Assembly: GCF_003403075.1 (NCBI RefSeq)
Contig: NZ_CP031557.1
Coordinates: forward strand, 558,001 to 622,000
Length of the DNA: 64,000 nucleotides
Origin: Flavobacterium psychrotrophum
GTDB lineage: Bacteria > Bacteroidota > Bacteroidia > Flavobacteriales > Flavobacteriaceae
Direction of reading: 5' to 3'
Shown: positions 1-8,289 of the stretch, piece after piece
Layout of the letters: each line of letters begins with the position of its first letter
Position numbering within the stretch: the first letter of the stretch is position 1
Translations under genes and position numbers: made by a program
The notes under the pieces: generated by a model
What the model was told of the DNA's origin: nothing
Seen by the model: the letters and a program-made list of their open reading frames with translations, nothing else
The model's database searches: none

Positions 1-686
1 AAATGATAGGATGCAAATTTATCCTGAGCACTTGCCATACCCTGGCTGTTAAGGTCGCTGTAAAGCGTATATGCAAGGGGAACTTTTACGGTAAAGTCAT
101 AATCAGATGCTGCGTTAGCAATGTCGTCAAGGTTTTCATTACTGTAGGTAACAAAACCATGCTCATAACGGCTGGGTGTAAGGTACCAGTCGCGCAGGTT
201 AAAGTTGCCCGTTTTTGGATCGTAGCCAAAATGTGTAAAACGCTCGTTAGGTATTTTTACCTTATAAGTAAGTTTTATACTGAACGAACGGCCCGGATAA
301 ATAGGATTTTTGAGCTGTACCTGTACCAGGTCAGGATGGCCTTCGGGGCGTTTCCAGTCCAGTAACAATCCATTCTGGTCTACAAGAGAGTAGATTGTGG
401 TACTGCCTCTCTCTTCCTCTTTGGCCAGGTGAAATGCCTTAATAAACTCATCGGTAAAACGTTTAGCCATAGGCGTTGTTTTAGATGAGTAGGCATTGTT
501 CCAGTCGTTCAGTATAATATGGTTCAGCGTATCGCCGCTATTATTTGCATAGGTAATTTCCTGCTGCACGTTAATTGTGCGCGCCACGGCGTCGAGCTCG
601 GCGCTAATGGTGTTTTTATGCTGGGCATTAGTAATGCCGCAGAACAGTAACAGTAAGAGAAAAAAGGCCTTTCGGATCTGAATCAA
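1..686 (-). CDS. M1-type metallopeptidase, N-terminal part (cut by window edge)
   Basis: About 228 N-terminal codons are present and the frame is still open at the left edge. The product starts with a hydrophobic signal peptide ending in ITNAQ. The following region (NDWNNAYSSKTTPMAKRF, then GFVTYSNENLDD) resembles the N-terminal domain of flavobacterial M1 (gluzincin) aminopeptidase-like proteins. The zinc motif HExxH would lie beyond the window, so catalysis cannot be checked. No ATG precedes the signal peptide in frame. TTG at 686 is the simplest start, giving MIQIRKAFFLL; another TTG lies at 725. The family call rests on memory of N-terminal similarity and is moderate. Confidence 0.55.
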   Translation of the reverse strand, partial: MIQIRKAFFLLLLLFCGITNAQHKNTISAELDAVARTINVQQEITYANNSGDTLNHIILNDWNNAYSSKTTPMAKRFTDEFIKAFHLAKEEERGSTTIYSLVDQNGLLLDWKRPEGHPDLVQVQLKNPIYPGRSFSIKLTYKVKIPNERFTHFGYDPKTGNFNLRDWYLTPSRYEHGFVTYSNENLDDIANAASDYDFTVKVPLAYTLYSDLNSQGMASAQDKFASYH

Positions 687-825
687 AATGTTGTCTTTAA
701 ATTTACTCTTCTTTGAGTTACACAAATAAACGGCTGGTTGCAAAAACTATGCTATAACTTATATACGATGTAAAATTATGTTTTGGGTTGCCCCAAAAAC
801 TGTTAAACTTTGAAAAATAACTTTC

Positions 826-1551
826 TTAGAAGTTAGGGCTCAGGCTGTACTTTTTGTAGAAAGCATCAATAACGGCCACTACCTCATCGGCAGTATCTAC
901 TACCTTGATAAGGTTAAGATCGTCCGGGCTTGCATTGTGGAATTTGCCTATCAGTGTTTGCTCTATCCAGCCCATAAGTCCGCCCCAGTATTCTGTACCT
1001 ACTAATATGATAGGGAATTTAGCGATTTTTTTTGTCTGGATAAGCGTTACAGCTTCAAAAAGTTCATCAAGGGTACCAAAACCACCCGGCATACCCACAA
1101 ACCCCTGAGAGTATTTAACAAACATAACCTTGCGTACAAAGAAGTAGTCGAAGTTAAGGTTAAAATCGTGGCTTATGTATGGGTTAAAGTGCTGCTCAAA
1201 AGGCAGTTCTATATTAAGCCCTACCGATGGTGCTTTACCACGGCTGGCACCTTTATTACCGGCTTCCATAATACCCGGGCCACCGCCTGTAATAACGCCA
1301 TAACCGGCGTTGGCAATTTTCTCGGCTATTTCTTCGGCTAATAGATAGTATTTATCTTCCGGCTTGGTACGCGCAGAACCAAATATTGAAACACACGGGC
1401 CAATTTTAGCCATGGTTTCGAACCCGTTCACAAACTCGGCCATTATTTTAAAAATAGCCCAGGAGTCGTTACTCCTTATTTCGTTCCACGGTTTTTGCTT
1501 AAGCCCATCGTGTATCCACTCTTCGTCGCTGCTGTATTTTTCTTTTGACAT
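826..1551 (-). CDS. LOG family (TIGR00730) nucleotide hydrolase
   Basis: This 241-residue Rossmann-fold protein carries the family signature PGGFGTLDE near residue 155 and an upstream glycine-rich GGGPGIMEAGNKGA stretch. LOG proteins hydrolyse nucleoside 5'-monophosphates to free base and ribose 5-phosphate; plant-type members release active cytokinin. In bacteria they are probably cytosolic nucleotide-salvage or house-cleaning enzymes. Length and motifs fit the long bacterial subfamily. The gene lies downstream of uvrA on the same strand with about 100 bases between, so it may be co-transcribed or independent. The family is certain; the substrate is not. Confidence 0.9.
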   Translation of the reverse strand: MSKEKYSSDEEWIHDGLKQKPWNEIRSNDSWAIFKIMAEFVNGFETMAKIGPCVSIFGSARTKPEDKYYLLAEEIAEKIANAGYGVITGGGPGIMEAGNKGASRGKAPSVGLNIELPFEQHFNPYISHDFNLNFDYFFVRKVMFVKYSQGFVGMPGGFGTLDELFEAVTLIQTKKIAKFPIILVGTEYWGGLMGWIEQTLIGKFHNASPDDLNLIKVVDTADEVVAVIDAFYKKYSLSPNF

Positions 1552-1649
1552 TCGTCTTTAGTTCAAGGTTTAAAGTTTTAGGTTTGCTTTAAAGTCCTGT
1601 ATGGAATAGCATCCTCCATTTTTTTAAAGCCCGCTAAGATAGTATTTTT

Positions 1650-4478
1650 CTACAATTCCTTTTTAAGAAACTGTGCGGTGTAGCTTTTTTTGTTTTTCGC
1701 CACTTCTTCGGGTGTGCCTTTTGCTATGAGCTGCCCGCCGCCTTTACCACCTTCGTAGCCTATATCTATTATATAATCGGCCAGTTTTATTACATCCATG
1801 TTGTGCTCAATGATAAGCACGGTGTTGCCCTTATCTACAAGTTTGTTAATTACTTCCATAAGCACGCGAATGTCTTCAAAGTGAAGCCCCGTTGTAGGTT
1901 CATCAAGGATATAGAAGGTATTGCCGGTATCTTTTTTAGAAAGCTCACTTGCCAGTTTTATACGTTGTGCCTCTCCACCAGATAGCGTTGTGCTTTGCTG
2001 CCCCAGGGTAATGTAGCCAAGGCCAACGTCCTGAATGGTTTTGATTTTGCGGTAAATTTTAGGTATGTTCTCAAAGAATGGAACGGCCTCGTCTACTGTC
2101 ATGTCTAACACATCACTGATGGACTTTCCTTTATAGCGTATCTCCAGCGTTTCGCGGTTAAAGCGCTTGCCCTGGCAGGTTTCGCACTCCACATAAACGT
2201 CCGGTAAAAAGCTCATCTCTATAACGCGCATACCACTGCCTTCACAGGTTTCGCAACGGCCACCGCTTACATTAAAGCTAAAACGCCCCGGTTTGTAGCC
2301 GCGTATCATCGACTCCGGTGTTTGGGTAAACAAGCTGCGTATTTCGCTAAATACCTCGGTGTATGTAGCCGGATTAGAGCGTGGTGTGCGTCCTATGGGG
2401 CTTTGGTCAATATCAATTACTTTATCAATATGCTCCAGGCCTTCAATCTTTTTATAAGGAGCAGGTTTTTTTACGCCGTTAAAAAAGTGCGCGTTCAGTA
2501 TAGGGTAAAGTGTACCGTTGATAAGCGTGCTCTTACCACTACCCGAAACGCCTGTAACGCATATCATTTTGCCTAAAGGCAGCTCAATGCTCACGTTTTT
2601 AAGATTGTTTCCTGTAGCTCCCGTAAGTTTCAGGGTTTTGCCGTTGCCTTCGCGACGCTTTTTTGGTACAGCTATTTCGCGCTCACCGTTAAGGTAGGCT
2701 GCGGTTAGTGTATGTTCCTTAAGCAATTCGGCAGGAGTACCCTTGCTTACAATCTGTCCGCCAAAACGACCCGCTGCCGGGCCTATGTCTATAACATAGT
2801 CGGCGCGTTCTATCATGTCTTTATCGTGTTCTACCACAATAACCGAGTTACCAATATCGCGCAGCGCTTCAAGCGAGTGAATCAGTTTTTCGTTATCACG
2901 CTGGTGCAGGCCAATGCTGGGCTCATCAAGAATGTAGAGTACACCCACAAGCTGCGAGCCTATTTGCGTAGCCAGCCTGATGCGCTGTGCCTCGCCACCA
3001 GAAAGGGTTCCCGAACTGCGGCTAAGCGAAAGGTAATTTAAACCCACATCTACCAAAAAGCTTAGGCGTGCCTTAATTTCTTTTACGATCTCAGTTGCAA
3101 TGGCCTTTTGTTTCTCGGTAAGGTTGTTGTGCAGTTCTTCAAACCAGTCTGCAAGGTCAGAGATGTCCATAGCCGAAAGCTCTGCAATGTTAAGGCCGTT
3201 TACCTTAAAATAAAGCGATTCTTTTTTAAGGCGGGTGCCGTGGCAAACCGGGCATTCTACCTCATCCATAAAGTCCTTGGCCCAACGCTTAATAGCTGCT
3301 GTAGCCTCTTCGCTAAACTGGTTTTTTATAAAGGCAGAAATACCTTCGAACTCTATTTTATATTCGCGGTTTACACCGAGTGTTTTACTGTTTATGGTGA
3401 ATTTCTCCTTGCCGCCGTTCAGGATCATGTCCATCGCATCGGCAGGGATTTTTTCTATGGCATCGGTAATCTTAAAACCAAACTTTTCGCCAATGGCTTC
3501 AAGCTGTTTAAATACCCATGAGTTTTTATATTCGCCCAGTGGCGCAAAACCGCCCTGCTTGATACTAAGCTTAGGGTTTGGGATTATCTTTTTAAGGTTG
3601 ATCTCGTTTACTGTGCCCAAGCCGTTACAGTGATCACACGCACCCTTAGGGGAATTGAACGAAAAATTGTTCGGCTCAGGGTTAGGGTAGGAGATACCGC
3701 TGGACGGGCACATAAGGTTACGACTGTAGTAGCGAACCTCCTGGCTTTCCTGCTCAATAACCATCATTACATCTTCACCGTGATACATAGCCGTCTTAAT
3801 GCTGTCGGCAAGGCGCTTGTCCGTATCTTCGGTTGTGTCTACAGCCAGACGGTCTATAACCGTTTCTATGTCGTGCACCTTGTAGCGGTCCAGCTTCATA
3901 CCGGCTTCAATATCTTTTATCTCGCCATCTACGCGCACTTTTAAAAAGCCCTGTTTACTTACCTGCTCAAAGAGTTCGCGGTAGTGGCCTTTTCTCGACC
4001 TGATTATCGGGGCAAGGATACTAATGCGCTTACCGTCGAATTTCTCAACAATAAGCTGGCGTATCTGCTCGTCGCTGTAGCTTACCATCTTTTCGCCGGT
4101 CATGTAGCTGTAGGCATCGGCGCCACGGGCGTACAGCAGGCGGAGAAAATCGTATATCTCTGTAATGGTACCCACGGTAGAGCGGGGACTTTTGCTGGTG
4201 GTTTTCTGCTCTATGGCAATAACGGGCGATAGTCCGTCGATCTTGTCAACATCGGGGCGCTCCAGGCCACCCAAAAACTGCCGCGCGTAAGCAGAAAACG
4301 TTTCTATATATCGGCGCTGCCCTTCGGCATAAATGGTGTCGAAAGCCAGTGACGACTTACCGGAACCCGAAAGCCCGGTAATTACCACGAGCTTTTCGCG
4401 GGGTATGGTAACGTCTATATTTTTTAGGTTGTGGGCGCGTGCGCCAAGCACTTCAATCGTTTCGTCAGTATTCAGCAT
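1650..4478 (-). CDS. uvrA: Excinuclease ABC subunit A
   Basis: UvrA is the damage-recognition ATPase of nucleotide excision repair and loads UvrB onto lesions. Both ABC modules are visible: Walker [13 protein letters not shown] and [10 protein letters not shown], and two signatures LSGGEAQRI(R/K)LA. The C-terminal zinc module has the full set of cysteines (CETCEGSG ... CETCQGKR). The N-proximal module reads CPSSGISY ... CDHC, so the second Cys of the first pair is Ser, which I believe is common in Bacteroidota. Length, 942 aa, is normal. An ATG exists 15 bases further upstream (4493), but a -7 element TACCTTTG at 4498-4505 would place the transcript start at about that ATG, so 4478 ([10 protein letters not shown]) is preferred. 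Confidence 0.95.
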   Translation of the reverse strand: MLNTDETIEVLGARAHNLKNIDVTIPREKLVVITGLSGSGKSSLAFDTIYAEGQRRYIETFSAYARQFLGGLERPDVDKIDGLSPVIAIEQKTTSKSPRSTVGTITEIYDFLRLLYARGADAYSYMTGEKMVSYSDEQIRQLIVEKFDGKRISILAPIIRSRKGHYRELFEQVSKQGFLKVRVDGEIKDIEAGMKLDRYKVHDIETVIDRLAVDTTEDTDKRLADSIKTAMYHGEDVMMVIEQESQEVRYYSRNLMCPSSGISYPNPEPNNFSFNSPKGACDHCNGLGTVNEINLKKIIPNPKLSIKQGGFAPLGEYKNSWVFKQLEAIGEKFGFKITDAIEKIPADAMDMILNGGKEKFTINSKTLGVNREYKIEFEGISAFIKNQFSEEATAAIKRWAKDFMDEVECPVCHGTRLKKESLYFKVNGLNIAELSAMDISDLADWFEELHNNLTEKQKAIATEIVKEIKARLSFLVDVGLNYLSLSRSSGTLSGGEAQRIRLATQIGSQLVGVLYILDEPSIGLHQRDNEKLIHSLEALRDIGNSVIVVEHDKDMIERADYVIDIGPAAGRFGGQIVSKGTPAELLKEHTLTAAYLNGEREIAVPKKRREGNGKTLKLTGATGNNLKNVSIELPLGKMICVTGVSGSGKSTLINGTLYPILNAHFFNGVKKPAPYKKIEGLEHIDKVIDIDQSPIGRTPRSNPATYTEVFSEIRSLFTQTPESMIRGYKPGRFSFNVSGGRCETCEGSGMRVIEMSFLPDVYVECETCQGKRFNRETLEIRYKGKSISDVLDMTVDEAVPFFENIPKIYRKIKTIQDVGLGYITLGQQSTTLSGGEAQRIKLASELSKKDTGNTFYILDEPTTGLHFEDIRVLMEVINKLVDKGNTVLIIEHNMDVIKLADYIIDIGYEGGKGGGQLIAKGTPEEVAKNKKSYTAQFLKKEL

Positions 4479-4497
4479 ATCAGTTTTGTGCAAAACG

Positions 4498-4505
4498 CAA
4501 AGGTA
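4498..4505 (-). promoter_or_regulatory. -7 element of the uvrA promoter
   Basis: On the minus strand the bases read TACCTTTG, an exact match to the Bacteroidota -7 consensus TAnnTTTG. It is about 20 bases upstream of the chosen uvrA start. A clear TTG at -33 is not visible (CTG at that spacing). It supports the downstream of two candidate ATG starts. Confidence 0.5.
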
Positions 4506-4620
4506 CTGATTTTTGAGGTATTTTCAGGTAGGGGTAGGAGGTAAGAAATTGTTAAAACGAGAGGTGTAAAATGGAACGCGGATACCGCGGATTTGAATGG
4601 ATTTTCGCAGATTTTAAAAC

Positions 4621-4788
4621 AGATTGCTTCGTCCTAATCCTCCTCGCAAAGACAGTACGTGAAGAAAACAACCTGAAGATAGAGGCTTAAATATCAACAC
4701 TGATAACGCCCTCTTTCGGCTCGTCTTTGCGAGTGTATTACAACGGAGGGCGGCACACGAGGGTATGCCCGAACTGACGAAGTAATCT
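4621..4788. repeat. Interspersed palindromic repeat, copy A
   Basis: The element starts AGATTGCTTCGTC and ends GACGAAGTAATCT, so its ends are inverted copies of each other. A second inner pair, CTCGCAAAGAC near the left and GTCTTTGCGAG near the right, would make one long hairpin. It shares most of its left half and centre with copy B (4818-4954). Its right 38 bases (4751-4788) recur in reverse complement at 5322-5360, with only a small mismatch/indel in the middle. No open frame fits inside it. Confidence 0.85.
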
Positions 4789-4817
4789 GTTTAATAACGT
4801 GATTAAATCCAGGATTT

Positions 4818-4954
4818 AGATTGCTTCGTCGTTCCTCCTCGCAAAGACGGTACGTGAAGAAAACAACCTGAAGATAGAAGCTTAAACATCAACTCTGTTA
4901 ACGTTCCAATCCGGCTCGTCTTTGCGAGCGTAGTGCAACGGAGCGCGGCAATCT
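4818..4954. repeat. Interspersed palindromic repeat, copy B
   Basis: Same element as copy A: starts AGATTGCTTCGTC, shares the block GTACGTGAAGAAAACAACC, contains CGGCTCGTCTTTGCGAG, and ends GCGGCAATCT, which pairs with its own start. It is shorter than copy A because the right end lacks the ACACGAGGGTATGCCC insert. It lies 28 bases upstream of the stop-side end of the GIY-YIG gene. The palindromic ends suggest a non-autonomous mobile or REP-like unit. Confidence 0.85.
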
Positions 4955-4982
4955 TCCGATAAAATAATCCCATTTATGCGAA

Positions 4983-5282
4983 CTATAAAAATTCTTCAAT
5001 CCGGTAAAACAAATCATCCCATTGAGGATTCATGGATTCAATTAGCATAACCTTTTTTGCCCTCGAACCAGCCTTAATCTGTTTTTCGCGGGCAATTGCA
5101 TCTTCAATCATTAAAAAAGCCTCAAAATACACTAACTTGTTAATGTTATATTTTGCTGAAAAAGAGTCAGGATATCGCTTTTGCTTATGCTGTTTAATCC
5201 TTCCATGCAGATCGCTCGTTACACCTGTGTAAAGTGTTGTATTTGTATAATTGGTAAGTATGTAACTAAATCCTGTTTTCAT
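4983..5282 (-). CDS. Small stand-alone GIY-YIG nuclease domain protein
   Basis: The 99-residue product is a single GIY-YIG domain of the UvrC/URI type: the two motif strands appear as SYILTN and LYTGVTSDL, followed by the arginine of HGRIKQHK and the glutamate of AIAREKQIK, the expected metal-binding acid. Such solo domains cut or nick DNA; the cellular role of this class is not established. A start 33 bases upstream (5315) is possible, but 5282 (MKTGFSYILTN) is the usual family start, and a -7 element TATTTTTG at 5313-5320 overlaps the upstream ATG. The gene lies between repeat copies A/B on one side and an inverted copy C on the other, so it may be the enzyme that moves or maintains the repeat. 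Confidence 0.8.
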   Translation of the reverse strand: MKTGFSYILTNYTNTTLYTGVTSDLHGRIKQHKQKRYPDSFSAKYNINKLVYFEAFLMIEDAIAREKQIKAGSRAKKVMLIESMNPQWDDLFYRIEEFL

Positions 5283-5321
5283 TTGTCCGGTTGGTTTAAA
5301 AAATGTAATACACAAAAATAC

Positions 5322-5407
5322 AGATTACTTCGTCAGTTCGGGCTATGCCCTCGTGTGCCGAGCTCCACTGTGTTGCGCTCGCAAAGACAGTGCGTGAAGA
5401 AAGCAAC
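5322..5407. repeat. Interspersed repeat, copy C, inverted relative to the right end of copy A
   Basis: It begins AGATTACTTCGTCAGTTCGG, the reverse complement of the right end of copy A (4767-4788), and continues through CCTCGTGTGCCG as in A. It then runs into CTCGCAAAGACAG and GCGTGAAGAAAGCAAC, which match the left half of copies A and B. It starts only one base past the -7 box of the GIY-YIG gene. Copies A and C therefore bracket the nuclease gene as inverted repeats. Confidence 0.8.
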
Positions 5408-5585
5408 GCAATAGAAACATATATAATTCTCTAACATTGTTGCGAGCGTCTCGCTCGTACACAAATATTATGGTACAAATCAAAGCCTCGCGCCAGGTCT
5501 AAAACCCACCCCGGCTTTCAGCCACCCCTCAAGAGGGGGATAGCTTCACTCTTACTTTAAATCCCATTACCAAATAATCCTAAAA
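5408..5585. repeat. Gene-free stretch with two further short palindromic repeats
   Basis: No coding frame is convincing. At 5443-5457 CGAGCG-TCT-CGCTCG forms a tight hairpin. At 5525-5538 CCCCTC-AA-GAGGGG forms another, embedded in C-rich sequence of a type that recurs at 50887-50907. With copies A-C this makes 4600-5540 a cluster of unrelated interspersed repeats, as expected of a neutral insertion zone. Confidence 0.5.
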
Positions 5586-6635
5586 CTACTCTTTTACAAA
5601 CTTTATGCTTTGCCCTTTTAGTTGCAGGTAGTATATACCGGCAGGCAGTGCAGAAACATCATATTTCTCAGTAGGTTTGTATTGTGCCACGGTTTGGCCC
5701 AGGGTGTTTATTATGGTAGCATCTTCAACAATATCAAGATTGTTTACGGTAATGTAGTTTGTTGCCGGGTTAGGATACAGCACAGCCTTTGGTTTTGTAT
5801 ATGTAATGGTATTTACTAAGGGCACTTGTGCTTTCAGAACATTATAGCCTTCCATACAAGCTGCTAACACGGTATGGTCGCCAATGTAAACCAAATCATT
5901 TGGCGATGGGTAGTTAGTTGAATTATCCTGAACCATAATGTCTGCCCTTCCATCTGTAATACTGTAAATGGTATGGTAGTCGTTAGATGTTGCAAATAGG
6001 GTTAAATCATCTTGCCAGGCAAAGCTCAGGGGCGTAAATGTCAGGTTGAGGTAGGTTTCCTTTACATAAGGCGTAACGTTAAGGTTGATGCGGCTTATTT
6101 TGTTGGTTTCAGAAACATACAGGAAGTCATTATAAATTTTAAGCCCAATTTCAGGGCCAAAAACAGATACTTCCAGTCCGCTTATCATAACGTTTACAGT
6201 AGCCGGAGAGGTAGAAAGATCTAACTCATATATGCTTGTACCCGAAGTTACATAGAGTTTATTGCCCCTCCCTGTTAGCCCTTCGGGATGCGGTATGGTA
6301 GCTATAGCATAGGGGGTAACCTGGTTATCAATACCCACTTTCACTACAGCATTGTCGTGCCAACGGTTTACATAAAGGTCTGATCCCAATTTAAACAAGC
6401 CTGTCTGCATGGATCCTTCACCGCCGCTGTTTATTGTTTGGTATGTACCATCGCTACCTATAGCATCTTTACGGTAAACAACCCCGGCAAATTCAGATGC
6501 TACATAAATACTGTTAGTATCTCCTTCATACACAATTCCGCCATATGGGCCGGATGTGTTTAAGAAAGTAGATATTTCCTGCGCCTGAATTGTTAGCGTA
6601 AGCAAGAGGCCTGCTGATAGTAATAGGTTTTTCAT
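5586..6635 (-). CDS. Secreted beta-propeller-like protein with type IX sorting domain
   Basis: The 349-residue product has a signal peptide (MKNLLLSAGLLLTLTIQAQ) and a C-terminal type A Por/T9SS sorting domain from about residue 280: VLYPNPATNYI, then LPAGIYYLQLKG and a basic end KFVKE. The middle has repeated strands such as GLTGRGNKLYVTSGTSIYEL and LYVSETNKISRINL, like NHL/SMP-30-type propellers. It should be exported by the Sec system, carried across the outer membrane by T9SS, and released or anchored at the surface. Substrate and function are unknown. It is a single-gene unit with its own promoter at 6659-6688. Confidence 0.8.
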   Translation of the reverse strand: MKNLLLSAGLLLTLTIQAQEISTFLNTSGPYGGIVYEGDTNSIYVASEFAGVVYRKDAIGSDGTYQTINSGGEGSMQTGLFKLGSDLYVNRWHDNAVVKVGIDNQVTPYAIATIPHPEGLTGRGNKLYVTSGTSIYELDLSTSPATVNVMISGLEVSVFGPEIGLKIYNDFLYVSETNKISRINLNVTPYVKETYLNLTFTPLSFAWQDDLTLFATSNDYHTIYSITDGRADIMVQDNSTNYPSPNDLVYIGDHTVLAACMEGYNVLKAQVPLVNTITYTKPKAVLYPNPATNYITVNNLDIVEDATIINTLGQTVAQYKPTEKYDVSALPAGIYYLQLKGQSIKFVKE

Positions 6636-6658
6636 GATAGTATAATTGGTTGTTCACA

Positions 6659-6688
6659 CAAAAATATAATTTTTTGCAACGTGTGCAA
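6659..6688 (-). promoter_or_regulatory. Bacteroidota-type promoter of the T9SS cargo gene at 5586-6635
   Basis: Minus-strand TTG (6688-6686), 19-base spacer, then TATTTTTG (6666-6659) match the TTG-N17-23-TAnnTTTG consensus. The -7 box is 23 bases from the start codon, so the leader is short. Confidence 0.65.
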
Positions 6689-6783
6689 TTAACTATCTAA
6701 TAATGCGGGATAAACAAATTAAAAACCTGACGTATAGCAATACTTATAAACACTTTTTTTAACTCATCCGGGATCGTGACAGG

Positions 6784-8199
6784 CTATACTATAGTATCGG
6801 GTAATATTTTGCCCGGGTTCAATATATTATTAGGGTCAAACAATTGCTTTATGCCTTTCATTAATTGCAGGTTAGCGTCAGTAAAAGCAATGTTCATATA
6901 ATTTTTTTGTACATACCCAATACCATGCTCTCCGCTGAGCGTGCCTTTTAAAGATACCGTTAGTTCAAATATTTCGCGAATGCCTTTGGGTACTTCTACC
7001 TTCCAGTTATCATCGGTCATGTCGCCTTTAATGATGTTCACATGCAGATTGCCATCACCTGCATGCCCATAGCATACCGACTGAAAGCCGTATTTTTTAC
7101 CAATGCGCTTAATGCCTTCTAAAAGTGTTGGTAGTTCATAACGCGGTACTACAGTATCTTCTTCTTTATAAACCGAATTTGATTTAACAGCCTCGGCAAC
7201 TGTGCGGCGTAGCTTCCATAAAGCATTTTTTTGGTCTTCGGTATCGGCAAACAAAATCTCGTCTGTTTCAAATTGCTCTACTACTCCCATAATTTTTTCC
7301 GCTTCCGCGAAAAGCACATCCGGATAATTACCATCTACCTCTACAAGCAGATGTGCCTGCACTTCAGGTTTAATGTCAATACTGGTGTCGTCAAGGTACT
7401 TTAACCCCCAGTCTATAGCATCGCGTTCCATAAATTCAAGCGCGCTGGGCACTATCCCTGCTCTAAAAATCTCAGCTACAGCCTCACACGCCTGTCCCGA
7501 TTTAAAGAATGGAATGAGCATCAGCACATTGTGGGTAGTTTTGGGCAGGAGCTTCAATACAATTTTTGTGATAATGCCCAGCGTACCCTCACTACCTACC
7601 ATAAGCTGGGTAAGGTTATAGCCGGTAGAATTTTTAAGCGTATTTGCCCCCGTCCAGATAATGTCGCCATTCGGCAAAACCACTTCCAGGTTGAGTATAT
7701 AATCTTTAGTAACCCCATATTTTACCGCACGTGCACCACCGCTGTTTTCGGCTACATTGCCCCCTATGGTACAACTGCCCATGCTGCTGGGGTCTGGCGG
7801 ATAAAACAGTCCTTTTTCAAAAGCTGCTTCGCGCAATACCTGTGTTATTACTGCCGGGCCGGCAATAGCCTGTAGATTCTTTTCGTCAATTTCCAGTGTA
7901 TTAAAACGCTCCATGCTAAGGCCTATGCCACCATGTATGCTTAGCGCACCACCACTAAGGCCGGTACGTGCACCTATGGGCACTACCGGAATTTTATGAT
8001 CATTGGCCAGCTTCATAATAGCGGCAACCTCATCTGCCGTATCGGGCTTTGCTACCACGGTAGGCGGAAAACTGTAATCTTCGGTTTCGTCATGGCCATA
8101 TTGCAGGCGTGTGGCTTCATCGGTAAAAACAAAAGCTTTTCCTACAATATCAATAAGCCGCTTTTCAAAATCAGTAGTAATATGGTTATCGTTCATCAT
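6784..8199 (-). CDS. FAD-linked oxidase, GlcD / D-lactate dehydrogenase type
   Basis: The 471-residue flavoprotein has the FAD-binding PCMH fold in the N-terminal half (VVPIGARTGLSGGALS; SMGSCTIGGNVAENSGG) and an FAD-oxidase C-terminal domain with CYGHAGDGNLHVN and GEHGIGYVQK, typical of glycolate oxidase subunit GlcD and D-lactate/D-2-hydroxyacid dehydrogenases. It should oxidise a 2-hydroxy acid to the 2-keto acid, passing electrons to the quinone pool or a carrier. No glcE/glcF or Fe-S partner is adjacent, which favours a stand-alone D-lactate or D-2-hydroxyglutarate type enzyme. Two ATGs lie in tandem at the start; either is possible. Confidence 0.85.
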   Translation of the reverse strand: MMNDNHITTDFEKRLIDIVGKAFVFTDEATRLQYGHDETEDYSFPPTVVAKPDTADEVAAIMKLANDHKIPVVPIGARTGLSGGALSIHGGIGLSMERFNTLEIDEKNLQAIAGPAVITQVLREAAFEKGLFYPPDPSSMGSCTIGGNVAENSGGARAVKYGVTKDYILNLEVVLPNGDIIWTGANTLKNSTGYNLTQLMVGSEGTLGIITKIVLKLLPKTTHNVLMLIPFFKSGQACEAVAEIFRAGIVPSALEFMERDAIDWGLKYLDDTSIDIKPEVQAHLLVEVDGNYPDVLFAEAEKIMGVVEQFETDEILFADTEDQKNALWKLRRTVAEAVKSNSVYKEEDTVVPRYELPTLLEGIKRIGKKYGFQSVCYGHAGDGNLHVNIIKGDMTDDNWKVEVPKGIREIFELTVSLKGTLSGEHGIGYVQKNYMNIAFTDANLQLMKGIKQLFDPNNILNPGKILPDTIV

Positions 8200-8289
8200 A
8201 ATTTGTATGGTATGCCAAAATTAGCGTATTTTATTATGCTTATTACAGCTTAAATAATAGTTTTGCAGGCAATATATACCAACCCTTAT

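Noticed and set aside
4621..5407. Direct repeats as a CRISPR array
   Set aside because: Only three copies, of unequal length and mixed orientation, without regular spacers and without cas genes.
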